Source: Amphibalanus amphitrite (taxonomy: Eukaryota > Arthropoda > Thecostraca > Balanomorpha > Balanidae). From it: a stretch of 64,000 bases of DNA. The notes beneath the pieces were generated by a model. That model saw only the letters and a program-made list of their open reading frames with translations, was not told where the DNA came from and searched no databases. Shown here one piece after another: positions 53,945-64,000 of the stretch. The stretch spans positions 310,001 through 374,000 of the forward strand of contig NW_024881612.1 of NCBI RefSeq assembly GCF_019059575.1. Reading direction: 5' to 3'. Position 1 is the first letter of the stretch, and each line of letters begins with the position of its first letter. A program made the position numbers and the translations under genes.

Positions 53945-55795
53945 CTAGTGTCTGACACAATGTTCTGACACGCCTTGGCCGCTGGCTGGACACGTTTGGC
54001 CAGCTATAAACTCGTTCCAGTCATCTAGACCGTGCATGTCCCATTCCAGGCCCCTGAACTTCCCCAGCTGGTCCCAGGGTACCAGCTCCGGGCGCACGGC
54101 CGCCAGCTCGAAGCGGGCCACCTGAGCCGGTGCCACCGTGACGTTTTGTCGATGCTGCTTCAGAAGCTCCAGCATTTTGGGCACGATTCGGCCGTAGCGC
54201 GGGTCCGACTCGGGTATGGGGTCACGCTCTGCAGGGTCGGTGGTCAGCTCGTATAAGCGCGGCGTTGGCAACCAGAGCACGTCCTCGCCGTAGCAGGAGC
54301 AGAGGCCATCTTGCACGCCGCAGTGCTCGACCTCCGGGTCGGGGTACCGCGGCACCGCCAGCCGCAGCTTGTAGACGGCTCCCAGCTCCGTCTCGGGCGC
54401 GTACCGCACGGCGTGGATGTCGTCGCCGCAGTAGTGCGCTAGGAACCGGTGCGTGGGGGCGTCGCTGCGCCCCTCGAGCAGAGGCAGCATGCTGACCCCG
54501 TCCAGGACGGTGTCCTCGTCTCCGTCGTCGACGCCGGCGGCGTCCAGCAGCGTGGGCAGCAGGTCCATGGCGCTGGTCGGCACGTCCACCGCCCTGCCGG
54601 CCGGGATCCTGCCTGGCCAACGTACCATCGCCGGCACCCGGATGCCGCCCTCGGCGCCACCCTGGCCCTTCCCGCCGGCGAAGGGCGCGTTGGTGCCGCC
54701 CTCGCGCTGTCCGTCCCGGCCAACCAGCTCCAGGTGCGCGCCATGGTCCGAGGCGAAGTAGACCAGCGTGTTGTCGGCCACGCCCGCCTCCTGGAGCGTG
54801 TCCAGCAGCTGGCCGACCGCCCAGTCCATTTCTAGCACGTTGTCCGCGTAACGAGAGTGGCCGGACGCGTTCGCAAACACTGGCGCCGTGAACAGCGGCG
54901 TGTGCGGGTGCAGGAACGAGTGCACCAGCAGGAACGGGGCGTCCCCGCGCGCCGCCTGGCCGCGGATGAAGCGCTGCGACTCGTCCAGCAGACGCTGGGT
55001 CAGGCCGACCAGCTGGTACGGCCACGACTTGATCTCACCGTTCCGCACCAGCATGTGATTGAGAAACTTGTCCATGACAAGTGTGTGGCCCCACCACTCG
55101 CGGCGTGGTGTTGCGTCATAGTACGTCGCACGAGTCATGTCCAACCAGAGGTGCCACAGCTTGGTGGCTGAAGGCCGTTCGCAGCTGCCCTTAGAGCCGT
55201 CACCGGCCTCTGCTCCGGCCCTCAGCACCTCAGACAGCACGTGCTTCACAAACGGACCATCCCTCTCTCGGCGCGACGGCGGGTCGACGTCCTCTTCCTC
55301 TTGCAGCGTCAGCGGCAGCCCGAAGAACGTCTGGAAGCCGTGCTCGCGCGGCCCGTGGCACTGGTCGTCCCAGACGCGGCACGACCAGCCCTGGTGCCAC
55401 TTGCCGACGAACTGTGTGCGATAGCCGGCGTCCTGCAGCCGTCGGCCGAAGGTCCGCTCCGTCTGCGGCAGGCCGCCGGCGCCGAACACGTTGCGCACGA
55501 CCGGCGGGCCTCCGCGGGACTCCTGCATGCCGGTGCGGACCGGGTAGCGGCCGGTGAGCAGCGCCGTCCGGCTGGGCGCGCACACGGCCGCCGCCGCCAC
55601 GTGGTGGGTCAGCCGCGCGCCAGACGCCGCCAGACGGTCCAGGTGAGACGTGCTGAACGACCGGTTACCGAAACAGCTGAGGTCGCCGTACCCCAGATCG
55701 TCGGCCAGCAGCACTACAATGTTGGGCCGATCCCCGGCCAAACTTGATGACCAGCACAACAGTGCTGAGGCCGTTATCAATAGCAACATTTTCAT
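53945..55795 (-). CDS. Secreted steryl-sulfatase/arylsulfatase-type sulfatase, intronless
   Basis: 616 residues from ATG at 55795 to TAG at 53945; a TGA is in frame upstream. Residues 1-21 (KMLLLITASALLCWSS..A) form a signal peptide. The mature part begins RPNIVVLLADDLGYGD with the metal-binding Asp pair (32-33). The formylglycine motif is C72-A-P-S-R within THHVAAAAVCAPSRTALLTG, followed by YPVRTGM and GKWH (131-134). A later FASDHGAHLE supplies further metal/sulfate contacts. The Cys-rich end (HYCGDD, EHCGVQDGLCSCYGED, LYELTTDPAERDP) resembles the steroid sulfatase/arylsulfatase D-E group. The two-helix membrane hairpin of steroid sulfatase is not obvious, so it may be soluble. The substrate cannot be predicted. 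Confidence 0.93.
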   Translation of the reverse strand: MKMLLLITASALLCWSSSLAGDRPNIVVLLADDLGYGDLSCFGNRSFSTSHLDRLAASGARLTHHVAAAAVCAPSRTALLTGRYPVRTGMQESRGGPPVVRNVFGAGGLPQTERTFGRRLQDAGYRTQFVGKWHQGWSCRVWDDQCHGPREHGFQTFFGLPLTLQEEEDVDPPSRRERDGPFVKHVLSEVLRAGAEAGDGSKGSCERPSATKLWHLWLDMTRATYYDATPRREWWGHTLVMDKFLNHMLVRNGEIKSWPYQLVGLTQRLLDESQRFIRGQAARGDAPFLLVHSFLHPHTPLFTAPVFANASGHSRYADNVLEMDWAVGQLLDTLQEAGVADNTLVYFASDHGAHLELVGRDGQREGGTNAPFAGGKGQGGAEGGIRVPAMVRWPGRIPAGRAVDVPTSAMDLLPTLLDAAGVDDGDEDTVLDGVSMLPLLEGRSDAPTHRFLAHYCGDDIHAVRYAPETELGAVYKLRLAVPRYPDPEVEHCGVQDGLCSCYGEDVLWLPTPRLYELTTDPAERDPIPESDPRYGRIVPKMLELLKQHRQNVTVAPAQVARFELAAVRPELVPWDQLGKFRGLEWDMHGLDDWNEFIAGQTCPASGQGVSEHCVRH

Positions 55796-56808
55796 TATTG
55801 ATTCATTGACCAGGTTTAACGTTGACAGGCGAAGAAATCGCCGCACTTCCCGTTGAGAAATTCAGCCAATCTTGAAAGAAGGAAAAACAAACAGGCGTGT
55901 TAGTGATGAAGTCGTTCACAAAAAAAAAAAAATACAAGCGGAGCCACTGAAATAACCACAAAGCTGTTATGTTTGTGAGACTTCACATCCTAAGAAAAAT
56001 GCAACGACGACATGGCGAAATCTTGAAGTTTAGGCCGGTGCGTGGCATGAGTGCCTGACATTGTCAAGGACGCTGAATTAATCAGTCAAGTACAATTTGT
56101 TCAGCGGATCCGGTCGGGCTGTGAAAGCGGCACTAGGGAATGTGTCTCCTGTCCGGCAGACCAGCCACGCAGGTGTGTTTTGTCTGGCGGCCGGCGTGGT
56201 ACGCCGAACTCTGAGCGACGGACAACTTTTTATCGCGGTTACCGGCGCGGCGTGTAACAATCGTGTACAGGATGTCCGCAGTTCTTTGGTCCATCAATAA
56301 CTTTTACTCTCTCATGAACGGGTCTGAGGCTACATAGATTGCCACAGCGGATATCCGTCCTCTCGTAACAGAAAAATCGATTCTAACTATGCAACACAAA
56401 GGCAAACAAAACACGACTTGGACTGTAGCCAACGGGCAACGAGCAATTACACGGGCACGTTGTATGCGATGCAACGGCGAGTGTAACCTACAACCAGCTT
56501 CATTTCTTCGGTCACTGCTCTCCAACACGAACCAGCGCACGCACAAACTGGCGGACAACACCGCAGACACACCGGCACGGCGGCCGAAACAGCTTTCAGC
56601 GGACCACTCGAGTCTCCACCACAGCCTGCGAGGCCGGGCACCCCCAACAACAGCTGACTGCGGGCCCAAGGTCACAGATCTGAGAGCCGCGAGCCCGCCT
56701 CCTCGTGCCCAATACCAACAAGCAGACGGGCGACGGCGCAATAGATAGGGCGCACTCAACAGCGGTCTTTGACACAAAGATAACGTTACGTCTGCTGGTT
56801 ACATTTAA
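55796..56808. other. Intergenic, upstream of the sulfatase gene
   Basis: Contains the minus-strand 5' flank of the sulfatase gene. Short open frames here are not recognisable and I see no clear promoter motif. Confidence 0.4.
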
Positions 56809-57360
56809 CCCTCGCCGGACCTTTTGCCTTTCTACAATTACATACACGCCAGCCGAGGGGAAGGGTTGATACGACCCCCCTCGCCGTTTCGCCCCTGAAT
56901 CCTGATGGAGCTAGAGCCTCGCGGAAAAAAAACGAGCGTGTGCGCCGTTACGAGACGCAGCGACTGGTACTCGATTTTAACTCATTTAAGGTCTCAGGTT
57001 AACCGGTGACATCTGAGGCCAGGTCAAGTGACCCAAGGCACGGGCTCGGTTTTTGATAAATAACTGCAGTCTGCAATAAACGGCCGTAGAGCCTCGATTT
57101 TGGCGTCATCGTGATCACCTTGTTCAGGTGCATCGAATGGCATACTTTTTGTTCGGATGAGGTCAACTTAAGGTGTGACCTTCTTTGGTCAAGGTCAGGT
57201 CAGGTCAGAGCCCCTAGGTCACGAAGCTGGTGGAAAGAGGTCATATCGCATATCATTCGATTCGGCAGGTCTTTCTGAGTCCATTAGTGGCTTTTCCTTC
57301 CAACTCACTAGCTCAATTGGATCGGGAGTTATTGACGAAAAACTCATATGACCCGGGCCT
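56809..57360. mobile_element. piggyBac-type element remnant with AGGTCA array
   Basis: TTAA (56805-56808) | CCCTCGCCGGACC. Next is a hairpin of GAGGGGAAGGGTTGATACGACCCCCCTC type (about 56857-56884), then AGGTCAAGGTCAGGTCAGGTCA-like stretches (57003-57225). The right end is not identified. No open frame. Confidence 0.5.
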
Positions 57361-57754
57361 TCGTGCCTCGTGGGTTATAACTTTATAGGCAATGTGGCAA
57401 AGAACGTCCAAAGGAAAACCTGACTTTTCCATGACCTCTGGCATACTGACCTTCGGCCTGACTCAACAAAGACAAAAATGTTTCGTGCATAGTTTTTGAC
57501 GACCCTTCGAACCAGCTTCGAACATGCCACTTAGGTACTGCTGAGTGCTGATAGCTGGCTGGCCGAGGAGCCGACGTAGAGGAAGTGTTGCTAATTGCCC
57601 CGGCAGCGCCGTTCCGATCACGGAGCTGCCGCAGCGTATAGCGCACTCCGTGCAGTCGCGCACCGCGGCCGCCGCGCCGGGCCGAAAAACTGGCCCGCTG
57701 CCGTTCCCCGTCGGAGGGGCGCCTCTCGAAAGTGAATGATAACTGGTTGCTACA

Positions 57755-57760
57755 TATAAG
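57755..57760 (+). promoter_or_regulatory. TATA box of the glycine-rich protein gene
   Basis: CATATAAG lies 48 bp upstream of the ATG at 57807; an initiator-like ACAGTG at about 57782 is 25-30 bp downstream of it. Confidence 0.65.
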
Positions 57761-57806
57761 CCAGCCGTGGTCTAGACACGCACAGTGAAACACCGAGCGC
57801 CTGGTC

Positions 57807-59315
57807 ATGAAGCTGCTGGGAAAGGTATGACTGTGCTGGAGCTACATTGTTTCGTTTTAGTTCACTGAAGACCGTTTATAATGTTTACTCACTCATGTTT
57901 TACATTCATCTTATATTATCTATGTATGCCGTCGTTCCTTTTTTGCTACCGCAGCGTTTCTTATTCTTATTGCTTTAAAAGCATTTTATCGTTGCATTGA
58001 TTTGTTTATTCATCCATCCATTCATTTATGTACCTACTATTTCTTTCATTCAACGTTCAGGCGAATCGGTACAAACATGCTAATTGATTCAACGACAAAA
58101 GCACGCAGGAATTGAATTGCTGATTCGTGGCCTTCTGTTACAAACAACGTAACACACCGTGACAGTCCGTAACTGTCAGTTGCGGTATAAATGTGAACCC
58201 TGTGACGGGGTAGTGAGTGTAAGCTACCGGCCGCGGTACGACGGTTCAGAGCAAGCGGGGCTATATGATACAGAGTTTTCAGTCGGTCTGTAAGGCCGTG
58301 TAACGGACGATTCGTGACGCCTATAGTGATGAGCGGGTCGTTCGATCGGTCCGTGACGCCCTGTGATCGTTGGGTCTTGTTACAGACGCCGCCTCTACTG
58401 CTGCTGCTGGCTGCTGCCGCCGCCGACACAGGTCACCAGCGGAACCACGGAACCATCGGCAGCACGTTCGTCAACACGGTCCGTACTCGGGGCGGAGCGC
58501 CCGGCTACGGTGGCTTCTCGGGCGCCCGGCCGGCCTCCTCCGCGCAGCGTGATTTCAACGGCGTGGCCAGCGAGTATACGCTGACTAACGGCCAGTACGC
58601 CCTCGCAGCGGCCGACTACAGCGGTAACGGGCTCAGCGGACAGTCCGGCGGCTTCACCAGAGCAACTGGAGGGGCACGGGGCGGCCACAGGCCGGCCGGG
58701 CTCAACAACGTCAACGGAGGATACAATGGATTCGGTCGGAACGGGGGCGGGTTTACCAGAGCTAACAATGGATATACACCATTAGCATCTGGGTTTACAG
58801 GACAAGGCCAGGGCAGTTTCAGGCCGGGCGCGGGGTATAACGGGAACGCAGCTGGATTCGGCGGCACCGGGGCGACATTCGGCGGCTCCGGGCCGGCGTT
58901 CGGCAGCTCCGGGGCGACGTTTGGTAGCGCCGGGGCGACGTTCGGCAACTCTAGACCCTCATTCGGTGGTTCCGGACCCTCGTTCGGCGGCTCCGGAGTG
59001 CCGGGGGTCTCCGCAGGGGGCGGGTCGTTCCGCGGAGCTCACGTCGGGGGCCACTCGGCCTATGGCGGGTACAGTGTGCCGGGTAGCGGCGGCTCGGCAG
59101 GCTCCAGCAACCCCTACCTGAACCTGGAGGCGCTGCTGGGTGGCCATGGTGATGGACTGGACGCGGAGGGCGGTGGAGGTCGGTTCGGGCGCGATTCGAG
59201 CCGGTTCGCTGGCCGACCTCACATCGGAGGTCACACGCCGTTCGGCGGATACAGTCCGCCGGGCACTTACGGACGGGAGAGGGACCAGGAGGCCGCCGAC
59301 GAGTCGGACCAATAG
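57807..59315 (+). CDS. Secreted glycine-rich protein, cuticle/matrix-like
   Basis: Two exons: 57807-57824 (MKLLGK, donor AAG|GTATGA) and 58386-59315 (acceptor TTACAG|ACG), 315 residues. The join creates a signal peptide (MKLLGKTPPLLLLLAAAAAD), an arrangement usual in arthropod cuticle-protein genes, where a tiny first exon is split from the rest. The mature protein is dominated by Gly, Ser, Ala and Phe. The middle (about residues 165-220) repeats GGSGxxFGxSGATFG-type units of 8-10 residues. The C-terminal part has YLNLEALLGGHGDGL, HIGGHTPFGGYSPP and an acidic end. No chitin-binding R&R motif is seen, so the role (cuticle, shell matrix or adhesive) is inference. A TATA box and AATAAA (59385) bracket the gene. 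Confidence 0.85.
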
Positions 59316-59384
59316 CGTCACCAGCAGACCTTTTGTTGTTGTTAAATACAGAATGTTGTGTTTTATATGTCAGTACTTGTAATG

Positions 59385-59390
59385 AATAAA
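59385..59390 (+). terminator. Poly(A) signal AATAAA
   Basis: 70 bp after the stop codon of the glycine-rich protein gene. Confidence 0.8.
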
Positions 59391-59779
59391 TGTTTTTTAT
59401 GGACATATTCACCTTTCATAACAATATTTTTTTGAGTGAGGTCATGTGTGACGTGACCCGTGTCTAGTGCCCTGACATTTCCTGGTGGGGTCAAGGTTTT
59501 GCGGAGAAGTGAGATGTGGCATGAATTTCGATTTGTGTCTTAGTCGCAGGGCTGCGGAGTCGATGGATTTTAGGGTGACTCCGACTCCGGCTCCGGCTTA
59601 AAAAATCGACTCCGACTCCGACTCCAACTTCGACTCCGACTCCGGATGGTTCTATTAAAACCAGTAAAACGCCTTTTGGGCGAAGAACGAGCGAGCGAGA
59701 TAGTGAGCCCTGCACGTGCGCAAGGGCGAGAGGGTACTTCCAACGGGCTTGTGCAAAGCACCCTTCTAACCGGTCGCTA

Positions 59780-60440
59780 GCGGTGTGCCAGATTTGAACG
59801 CAATCGGCCCAGCCGTTCCTGAGATCTGGAAGCGGCATTCTGCTTGTGCGCACGTGCAAAAGAGGTCCAAACTGACTTCTGCACGGCACCCTACTAACTG
59901 GTCCCCAACCGTGTACCAAATTTGAGCGCAATCGGCCCAGCCGTTCTCGAGATCTGGGAGCGCCCCCTGCACGTGCGCACGTGCAGTAGCACCCTAACCG
60001 CAACACATGGGAATGCATTGCCTGGTGGGTGCCTACCTGTATGCCAAGTTTCAGCGAAATCGCCCCAGTAATTACCGAGTTATTAAAATGGGAACAAATT
60101 TGGCACCTATTCCTTTTTCATTTTGCACGTGCAGTGGGGGTCCCTCACATAGATCAAGAATATCCGACCTTTGGTAGAAGGGATGCAGCTACCCTACAAA
60201 AATTACCGCAAGACAATCGCCCAAGCGGCTGCTGAGATATGGGCCTCTCAAAATCACTACTTTTGCAAAACAGCTTGAACACCCTTGACTTTTCACGTGG
60301 CACGTGCCACGACGGTCACTGAGATGCATCAAAAGTAGTCAATTACGGGGTAGAAGGAATGGGGCTTACCCAGCAAAAAAGACCGCAGGCCAATCGGTCC
60401 AGCGGTTGCTGAGATATAAGCCTCTCAAAAGCGTTACAGG
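59780..60440. repeat. Five degenerate copies of a CAATCGGCCCAGCCGTT module
   Basis: Near 59798, 59924, 60052, 60202 and 60390 the sequence repeats a module of the form (GAACGC)AATCGGCCCAGCCGTTNCTGAGATMTGG, about 125-190 bp apart, with CACGTGC spacers. The same wording is common in arthropod dispersed repeats, where it is usually non-coding. Confidence 0.6.
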
Positions 60441-61496
60441 CCGGGCCGGGCCGAGCCGCTCATACTGAGATTTTTCCGTTATCATCATCATCATCATCAT
60501 ATTTATTTGACATCCTTTGAGGACAAAACTTACTAGCTGCCATGACTCGGCGCTGTTGCTGTCCATCAGCCAGCTGAGCGAGTCCGCAAGGCCACACTCG
60601 GGCCTGGGCGTGTGCACCCAGTCTCCGTGTATATGACCGCTGGCAGCCTCCAGTACCCTCATGAAGTTTCCCCCACATAGCGACATTAGATGGCACACAA
60701 TAGAAGCAGATGTTTCCGCGAATCTCGCATTGGTCGCCAACTGGGCCAGGCTACTCACCAGCACACAACGGAGGCGGTGCTGGCCACGAAAAGCGTTTTG
60801 AGTAGCGCGAAAAATAGACCGCCGAACGAGAGCTTGTACACTTGGGATGCGAAGTGCCGCCATTAGTGCGGAGTGGTGGGCAGTGCGCGGTAGGCGTAGC
60901 GCGCTTTTGACCGCCGAGGCTTGCCAGCCTTCGAGGCGAGCAATATCTCCAGAGCTTAAAAAACAGACCTCACATCCATAAATCAGAACAGGAGCGACAA
61001 TCATCCGCCATAGAAATGCCTTATCAACAGCGGAGAGGTGCTGATTAAACATGCCGGCCGGCGTTAGGCCAAAGAACGCACCCCTGCTCCGCTGAATTCG
61101 GGCAGTCACCTGATCGGCACCGTGTAGCTGGGAGCGCAGCTCAACACCCAAGTGTGTGGTTTCCTGTCGGTGCTTCAGGATCTGTCCACATAGCTGCCAC
61201 TGAGGCGTCCGAGAGAGGAACTCGGCCCCGAATATAAAGCTGTGACTCTTGGTCAAGCTTTGGTTCACATGTACAAAATCTATCCTCCACAACACTGAGA
61301 AGGAGGAGACGATATGAAGCATTGATTGAAGATCGCGTGCGCTACTAGACATAATCAGAATATCATCAGCATATGCAACTGCTGGGATATGGTGGCCATA
61401 CAGCGTGGCGCCCAAGCGACAGTCATCGAGCTGTTGGATGAGCGGGTATAAAAACATATTGGTGAGGCACGGCGATAAAAGCGCACCCTGTCTCAC
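60366..61496 (-). pseudogene. LINE reverse transcriptase fragment, 5'-truncated
   Basis: An open minus-strand frame of about 376 codons starts inside the reverse transcriptase (RQGALLSPCLTNMFLYPL), contains the catalytic YADD in AVAYADDILIMSS, and continues into the thumb/C-terminal region (LIYGCEVCFLSSGDIARLEG, LRLPRTAHHSALMAALRIPS). At the 3' end the sequence runs into AAATAAATATGATGATG..., a (ATG)n tail at about 60480-60500. Endonuclease and N-terminal parts are absent. The LINE clade is not assigned. It lies within the hAT-type element. Confidence 0.85.
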
Positions 61497-61918
61497 TCCT
61501 ATTGAAAAGACTCACTCCGCTCGCTGCGCTCGCTCGCTCGTAATCAATACCATGATATTGAATTTCATAATGGAGACGTTTTATCTTGCCTGAAACGATC
61601 CCTTGTGCGTTCCAACTTCCAAGGCTTTACGTTGCAAATATGCGTTAAAAATAACATGCAGAATTACAACGCAGGTTCTTGGGAAATGGGAATCCACTGT
61701 CTTCTGCTTGTCTCGCTGAAAACGTTCGTCCACAACAGCAAAATGACATTTTTTCGACAAAATCTTATTTCGAGCGTAGTATCGTCAATCATATATAGGT
61801 GCAGTGCATGACGTTGAGCCACGCAGCGTTAACTCCAACTCCGACTCCGGGCAAAACTGTCGACTCCGACCGACTCCAACTCCGACTCCGACTCCGACTC
61901 CGCAGCCCTGCTTAGTCG

Positions 61919-62630
61919 ATGGTGTTACACGTAGTGCGTACACTTATGCACTGTAAAAGGCTCAAAAAGCTCCCCGGGACGCTGAGAATTCCGAGACGTC
62001 CAACGAAATCGTCCAGCGCTTAACCGTTTACTGTTCAGGATCCTGGCACTGAGAACAGTGGAGGGAGAATTACTGTCCGATCGTGGAGCGGGACTGCTCT
62101 AGAGAATGCTGCTGTCCGGTTCTGAAGCAGGGTCTAAAGAGCGCTGCTGACCGGTGACCGGCCCTGAAGCGGCGCTGCTCTAGAGGGCGCTGCGGCCCTG
62201 ACCTGGCGCTCGCCGTAGAGGGCGTTGAGCGCTCGCTGGTGCTCCATCAATCGGGTGCCACCGGCATTAGAGAAAATCAAAACACCAGGGCCTCCTCTAA
62301 CATACCCACTGGGTGGGCAAATGCCTACCCAGTCACCACAATTGCCCACCCAGTGGCGTCGATTTGCCCACCCAGAAGCAAATGCAAAAATAAAGGTCCG
62401 GCCAGACGTCCGGTAGGAACTACCACTTCGGTTTCCCGGAAAAAAAAAACTTGCTAGCAGCCAGTGCCCCAGCCCCCAATCACTGCAGTGCAAGTTATTT
62501 TTTTTTACAATGGATGCATGTGAATGCAGGGGCGGTAGCAGACTTGGCGTTTGGGGGTGGGGGCAACTTGGCAACTTTGCCAACTCTCGGAGGGGGGGGG
62601 GGGGCGGTGCTAGCTTACAGAGGCCCATGG
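61919..62630. other. Intergenic, no gene recognised
   Basis: A GC-rich patch at 62090-62240 repeats GCTGCTSTAGAG/CCGGTTCTGAAGC-like motifs. TGGGTGGGCAAATG and CCCACCCAGT motifs occur in inverted arrangement at 62310-62380. Nothing coding. Confidence 0.4.
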
Positions 62631-63380
62631 CCATAGCGGCCTCAAAGACCCGTATGGAACCCCAGAGGCCGATGTGGGCTCTCAGAGGCCAGTGCGTGAC
62701 GCCTTAAGGTGTAAGCCATGGGTCCCCAGCCAGACAACAAAATAGGGCCATCAGAGACCTTATAGGCTGATTAGGGACTAAATAGGGCCTCAATTTGGAG
62801 CCATCAGAGGCAAATGTGGGCCTCAGATATCAGTGTGAGACCCTTATAAGACTGACATTGGTCCTCAGAGACCGGCATCGATCCTTCAGAAGCCAGTACG
62901 GGGCCCTCAGAGGCACAAAAGGGTCAGTCTTGGATCTCAGAGGCAGAAAATAGGCCATCAGCAACCGGTGTGGGACCTTTAGAGGTCGGTTTGTGCCCTC
63001 AGAGGCCAGTTTAAGGCCCTCAGAGACCATTACAGGGCCTGAAAATGGCAGTTTGAGGCCATCAGAGGCCGACTTAGGCTCTCAAAGGCTAATGCGGGTC
63101 CTTGAGGCAAGGATGGGACCCTCAGGGGTCAGTGTGGCACCCACTCCGCGTTCAGGAAATCGCATGCGAGAACCTATTCAAATACATTGTAATTCTTCCC
63201 GCATCAATCGCATCCGGGAGGTGCGTGCGATTGATGCGAGCGTGCTTCCATGTATTTGAATAGGCTCTCGCATGCGATTTCCTGACTGCGGAAAGAGTCT
63301 GTTTCAGACACGCTTGGGCTGGTGTTGGACCCCAGAGTCCAGATAAGGCCAATTTGAGCCCTCAGAGCCGATGCAGGTCC
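62630..63380. repeat. GGCCCTCAGAGGCCAGT minisatellite
   Basis: About 20 or more degenerate units of 30-40 bp built on (G)GCCCTCAGAGGCCRRTNTGGG. A foldback element interrupts it at 63148-63289. Confidence 0.8.
63148..63289. repeat. Foldback (MITE-like) inverted repeat, about 142 bp
   Basis: The arms CAGGAAATCGCATGCGAGA...CTATTCAAATACAT and the reverse complement pair over about 40 bp. An inner CGCATCAATCGCA stem pairs around the loop near GGGAGG. It is inserted in the minisatellite. Confidence 0.8.
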
Positions 63381-63384
63381 TTAA

Positions 63385-64000
63385 CCCGGCAGTTGCTGGG
63401 GTATTTCGCCACCCACCGTTTGCTGGGGGGGGGGGGGGGGGGCGTTAAACGCCCCCAGCCGATAACTCGAGAACCAATAGGCGCAGCGAAACGGACGACG
63501 CGGCAAACGAAAGAACGCGACGAGACGCTTCAGATGAGTACTTCAAAGTTGAATTTTGAGGTCACAGGTCGGGTCAAGGTCAGGTCAAACACCTGAAATC
63601 GGACTTTCAGTAGCATGGACTTCAGGACTTCACAATGGGCGCCTCCCGTCATAAACTCTGTCAAAACGGTGCACAATCCATCATATAAGGCCTACAAGAG
63701 TGTCAGCTCCATGTAGGGGTCAGTCAAGCATAGGTCAGGGTCAAGGTCAGGTCAACCGGGTAGACACATATCGCCGAAAATCAAAACTGATATTCGCAGC
63801 CTGTGACACATGTTTTATGGGTAATTTGGGGCGTAGAACACGATGGTGACATTCATTTTATCATATGTGTACGTGTTTGGGTCAAAAAGTTCAAATTAAG
63901 AAATACATGTATCATGGTCGTGAAGTAGTCATGAGAAATTGCCAAGATTCAGTTCAAGATTTTGGAAAATGCGGAACGATAATCAATAATCAAAGATAAC
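63385..64000. mobile_element. piggyBac-type element, left part; runs off the window
   Basis: TTAA (63381-63384) | CCCGGCAGTTGCTGGGG. A hairpin with a long G run, GCGTTAAACGC, and a CCCCCAGC arm follows (63420-63460), then GATAACTCGAGAACC and AGGTCA/GGTCAAGGTCAGGTCA arrays (63560-63755). The right end is beyond 64000. Confidence 0.65.

Larger units (their letters stand above)
59547..61910. mobile_element. hAT-type element with CGACTCC-repeat termini, 2,364 bp
   Basis: CAGGGCTGCGGAGTCG at the left and its reverse complement at the right, with exact 8-bp target duplication CTTAGTCG (59539-59546, 61911-61918). GACTCC/GGAGTC microsatellite-like arrays lie just inside both ends (59575-59647, 61832-61900). 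No transposase frame. A LINE fragment on the minus strand is inside. Confidence 0.9.

Noticed and set aside
54032..55747. Plus-strand frames of 74-168 codons over the sulfatase gene
   Set aside because: Antisense shadows of the GC-rich sulfatase exon.
59491..60018. 175-codon minus-strand frame with GVGVEVGVGVGV and SRSRSRS stretches
   Set aside because: It is translated microsatellite and dispersed-repeat modules at the hAT element end.
1..64000. CRISPR arrays, bacterial operons, prophage or rRNA genes
   Set aside because: None seen. The tandem repeats present are minisatellites and transposon sub-terminal arrays in a spliced eukaryotic genome.

Overview
The window is nuclear DNA of an invertebrate animal, most likely an arthropod and possibly a crustacean. 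This rests on spliced animal housekeeping genes with short GT-AG introns, a secreted glycine-rich cuticle-like protein, a steryl-sulfatase-type sulfatase, and very many arthropod-style transposons. Exons are GC-rich and much of the rest is repeat. I cannot name the species. Searches were not possible, so all family names come from recognising motifs and splice-consistent reading frames.

Layout. At 63-3852 (+) lie the six 3' exons of mitochondrial adrenodoxin/ferredoxin reductase (FDXR); its 5' end is off the window. A decayed Tc1/mariner-type element (4121-5479) follows, then gene-poor DNA to 7904. At 7905-16481 (-) are 13 exons of ER glucosidase II alpha (GANAB); only the signal-peptide exon is not firmly placed. 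At 18722-22101 (-) is the complete six-exon gene for NC2-alpha (DRAP1). Its second intron is an AT-AC, U12-type intron.

From 22.2 to 43.6 kb the window is almost entirely mobile DNA. It holds TTAA/TTAT-flanked piggyBac-type elements with G-tract/C-tract hairpins and AGGTCA arrays. A complete, apparently very recent 10.04-kb Ty3/gypsy LTR retrotransposon occupies 24578-34617 (-), with an A_AAA_AAC frameshift site between gag and pol. At 38606-43594 there is a nest of insertions in insertions whose order can be read from target-site duplications.

From 44.4 kb there are three more genes. An intronless 789-codon gene (44398-46767, -) fuses an acyl-CoA-dehydrogenase-fold domain to a cytochrome-b5-reductase-like FAD/NAD(P) domain. 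An intronless sulfatase (53945-55795, -) has a signal peptide and the C-x-P-S-R active-site motif. A two-exon secreted glycine-rich protein (57807-59315, +) has a visible TATA box and poly(A) signal. Between and after them are further elements: a TA-flanked element containing an iteron-bordered element (50095-53873), a hAT-type element with an exact 8-bp target duplication and an embedded LINE fragment (59547-61910), and a minisatellite with a foldback (62630-63380).

The genes do not form a pathway or operon. The novelty candidates are the dehydrogenase-reductase fusion, the U12 intron, the hairpin/AGGTCA transposon family, the nested insertions, and a hAT insertion 8 bp from an FDXR splice acceptor.
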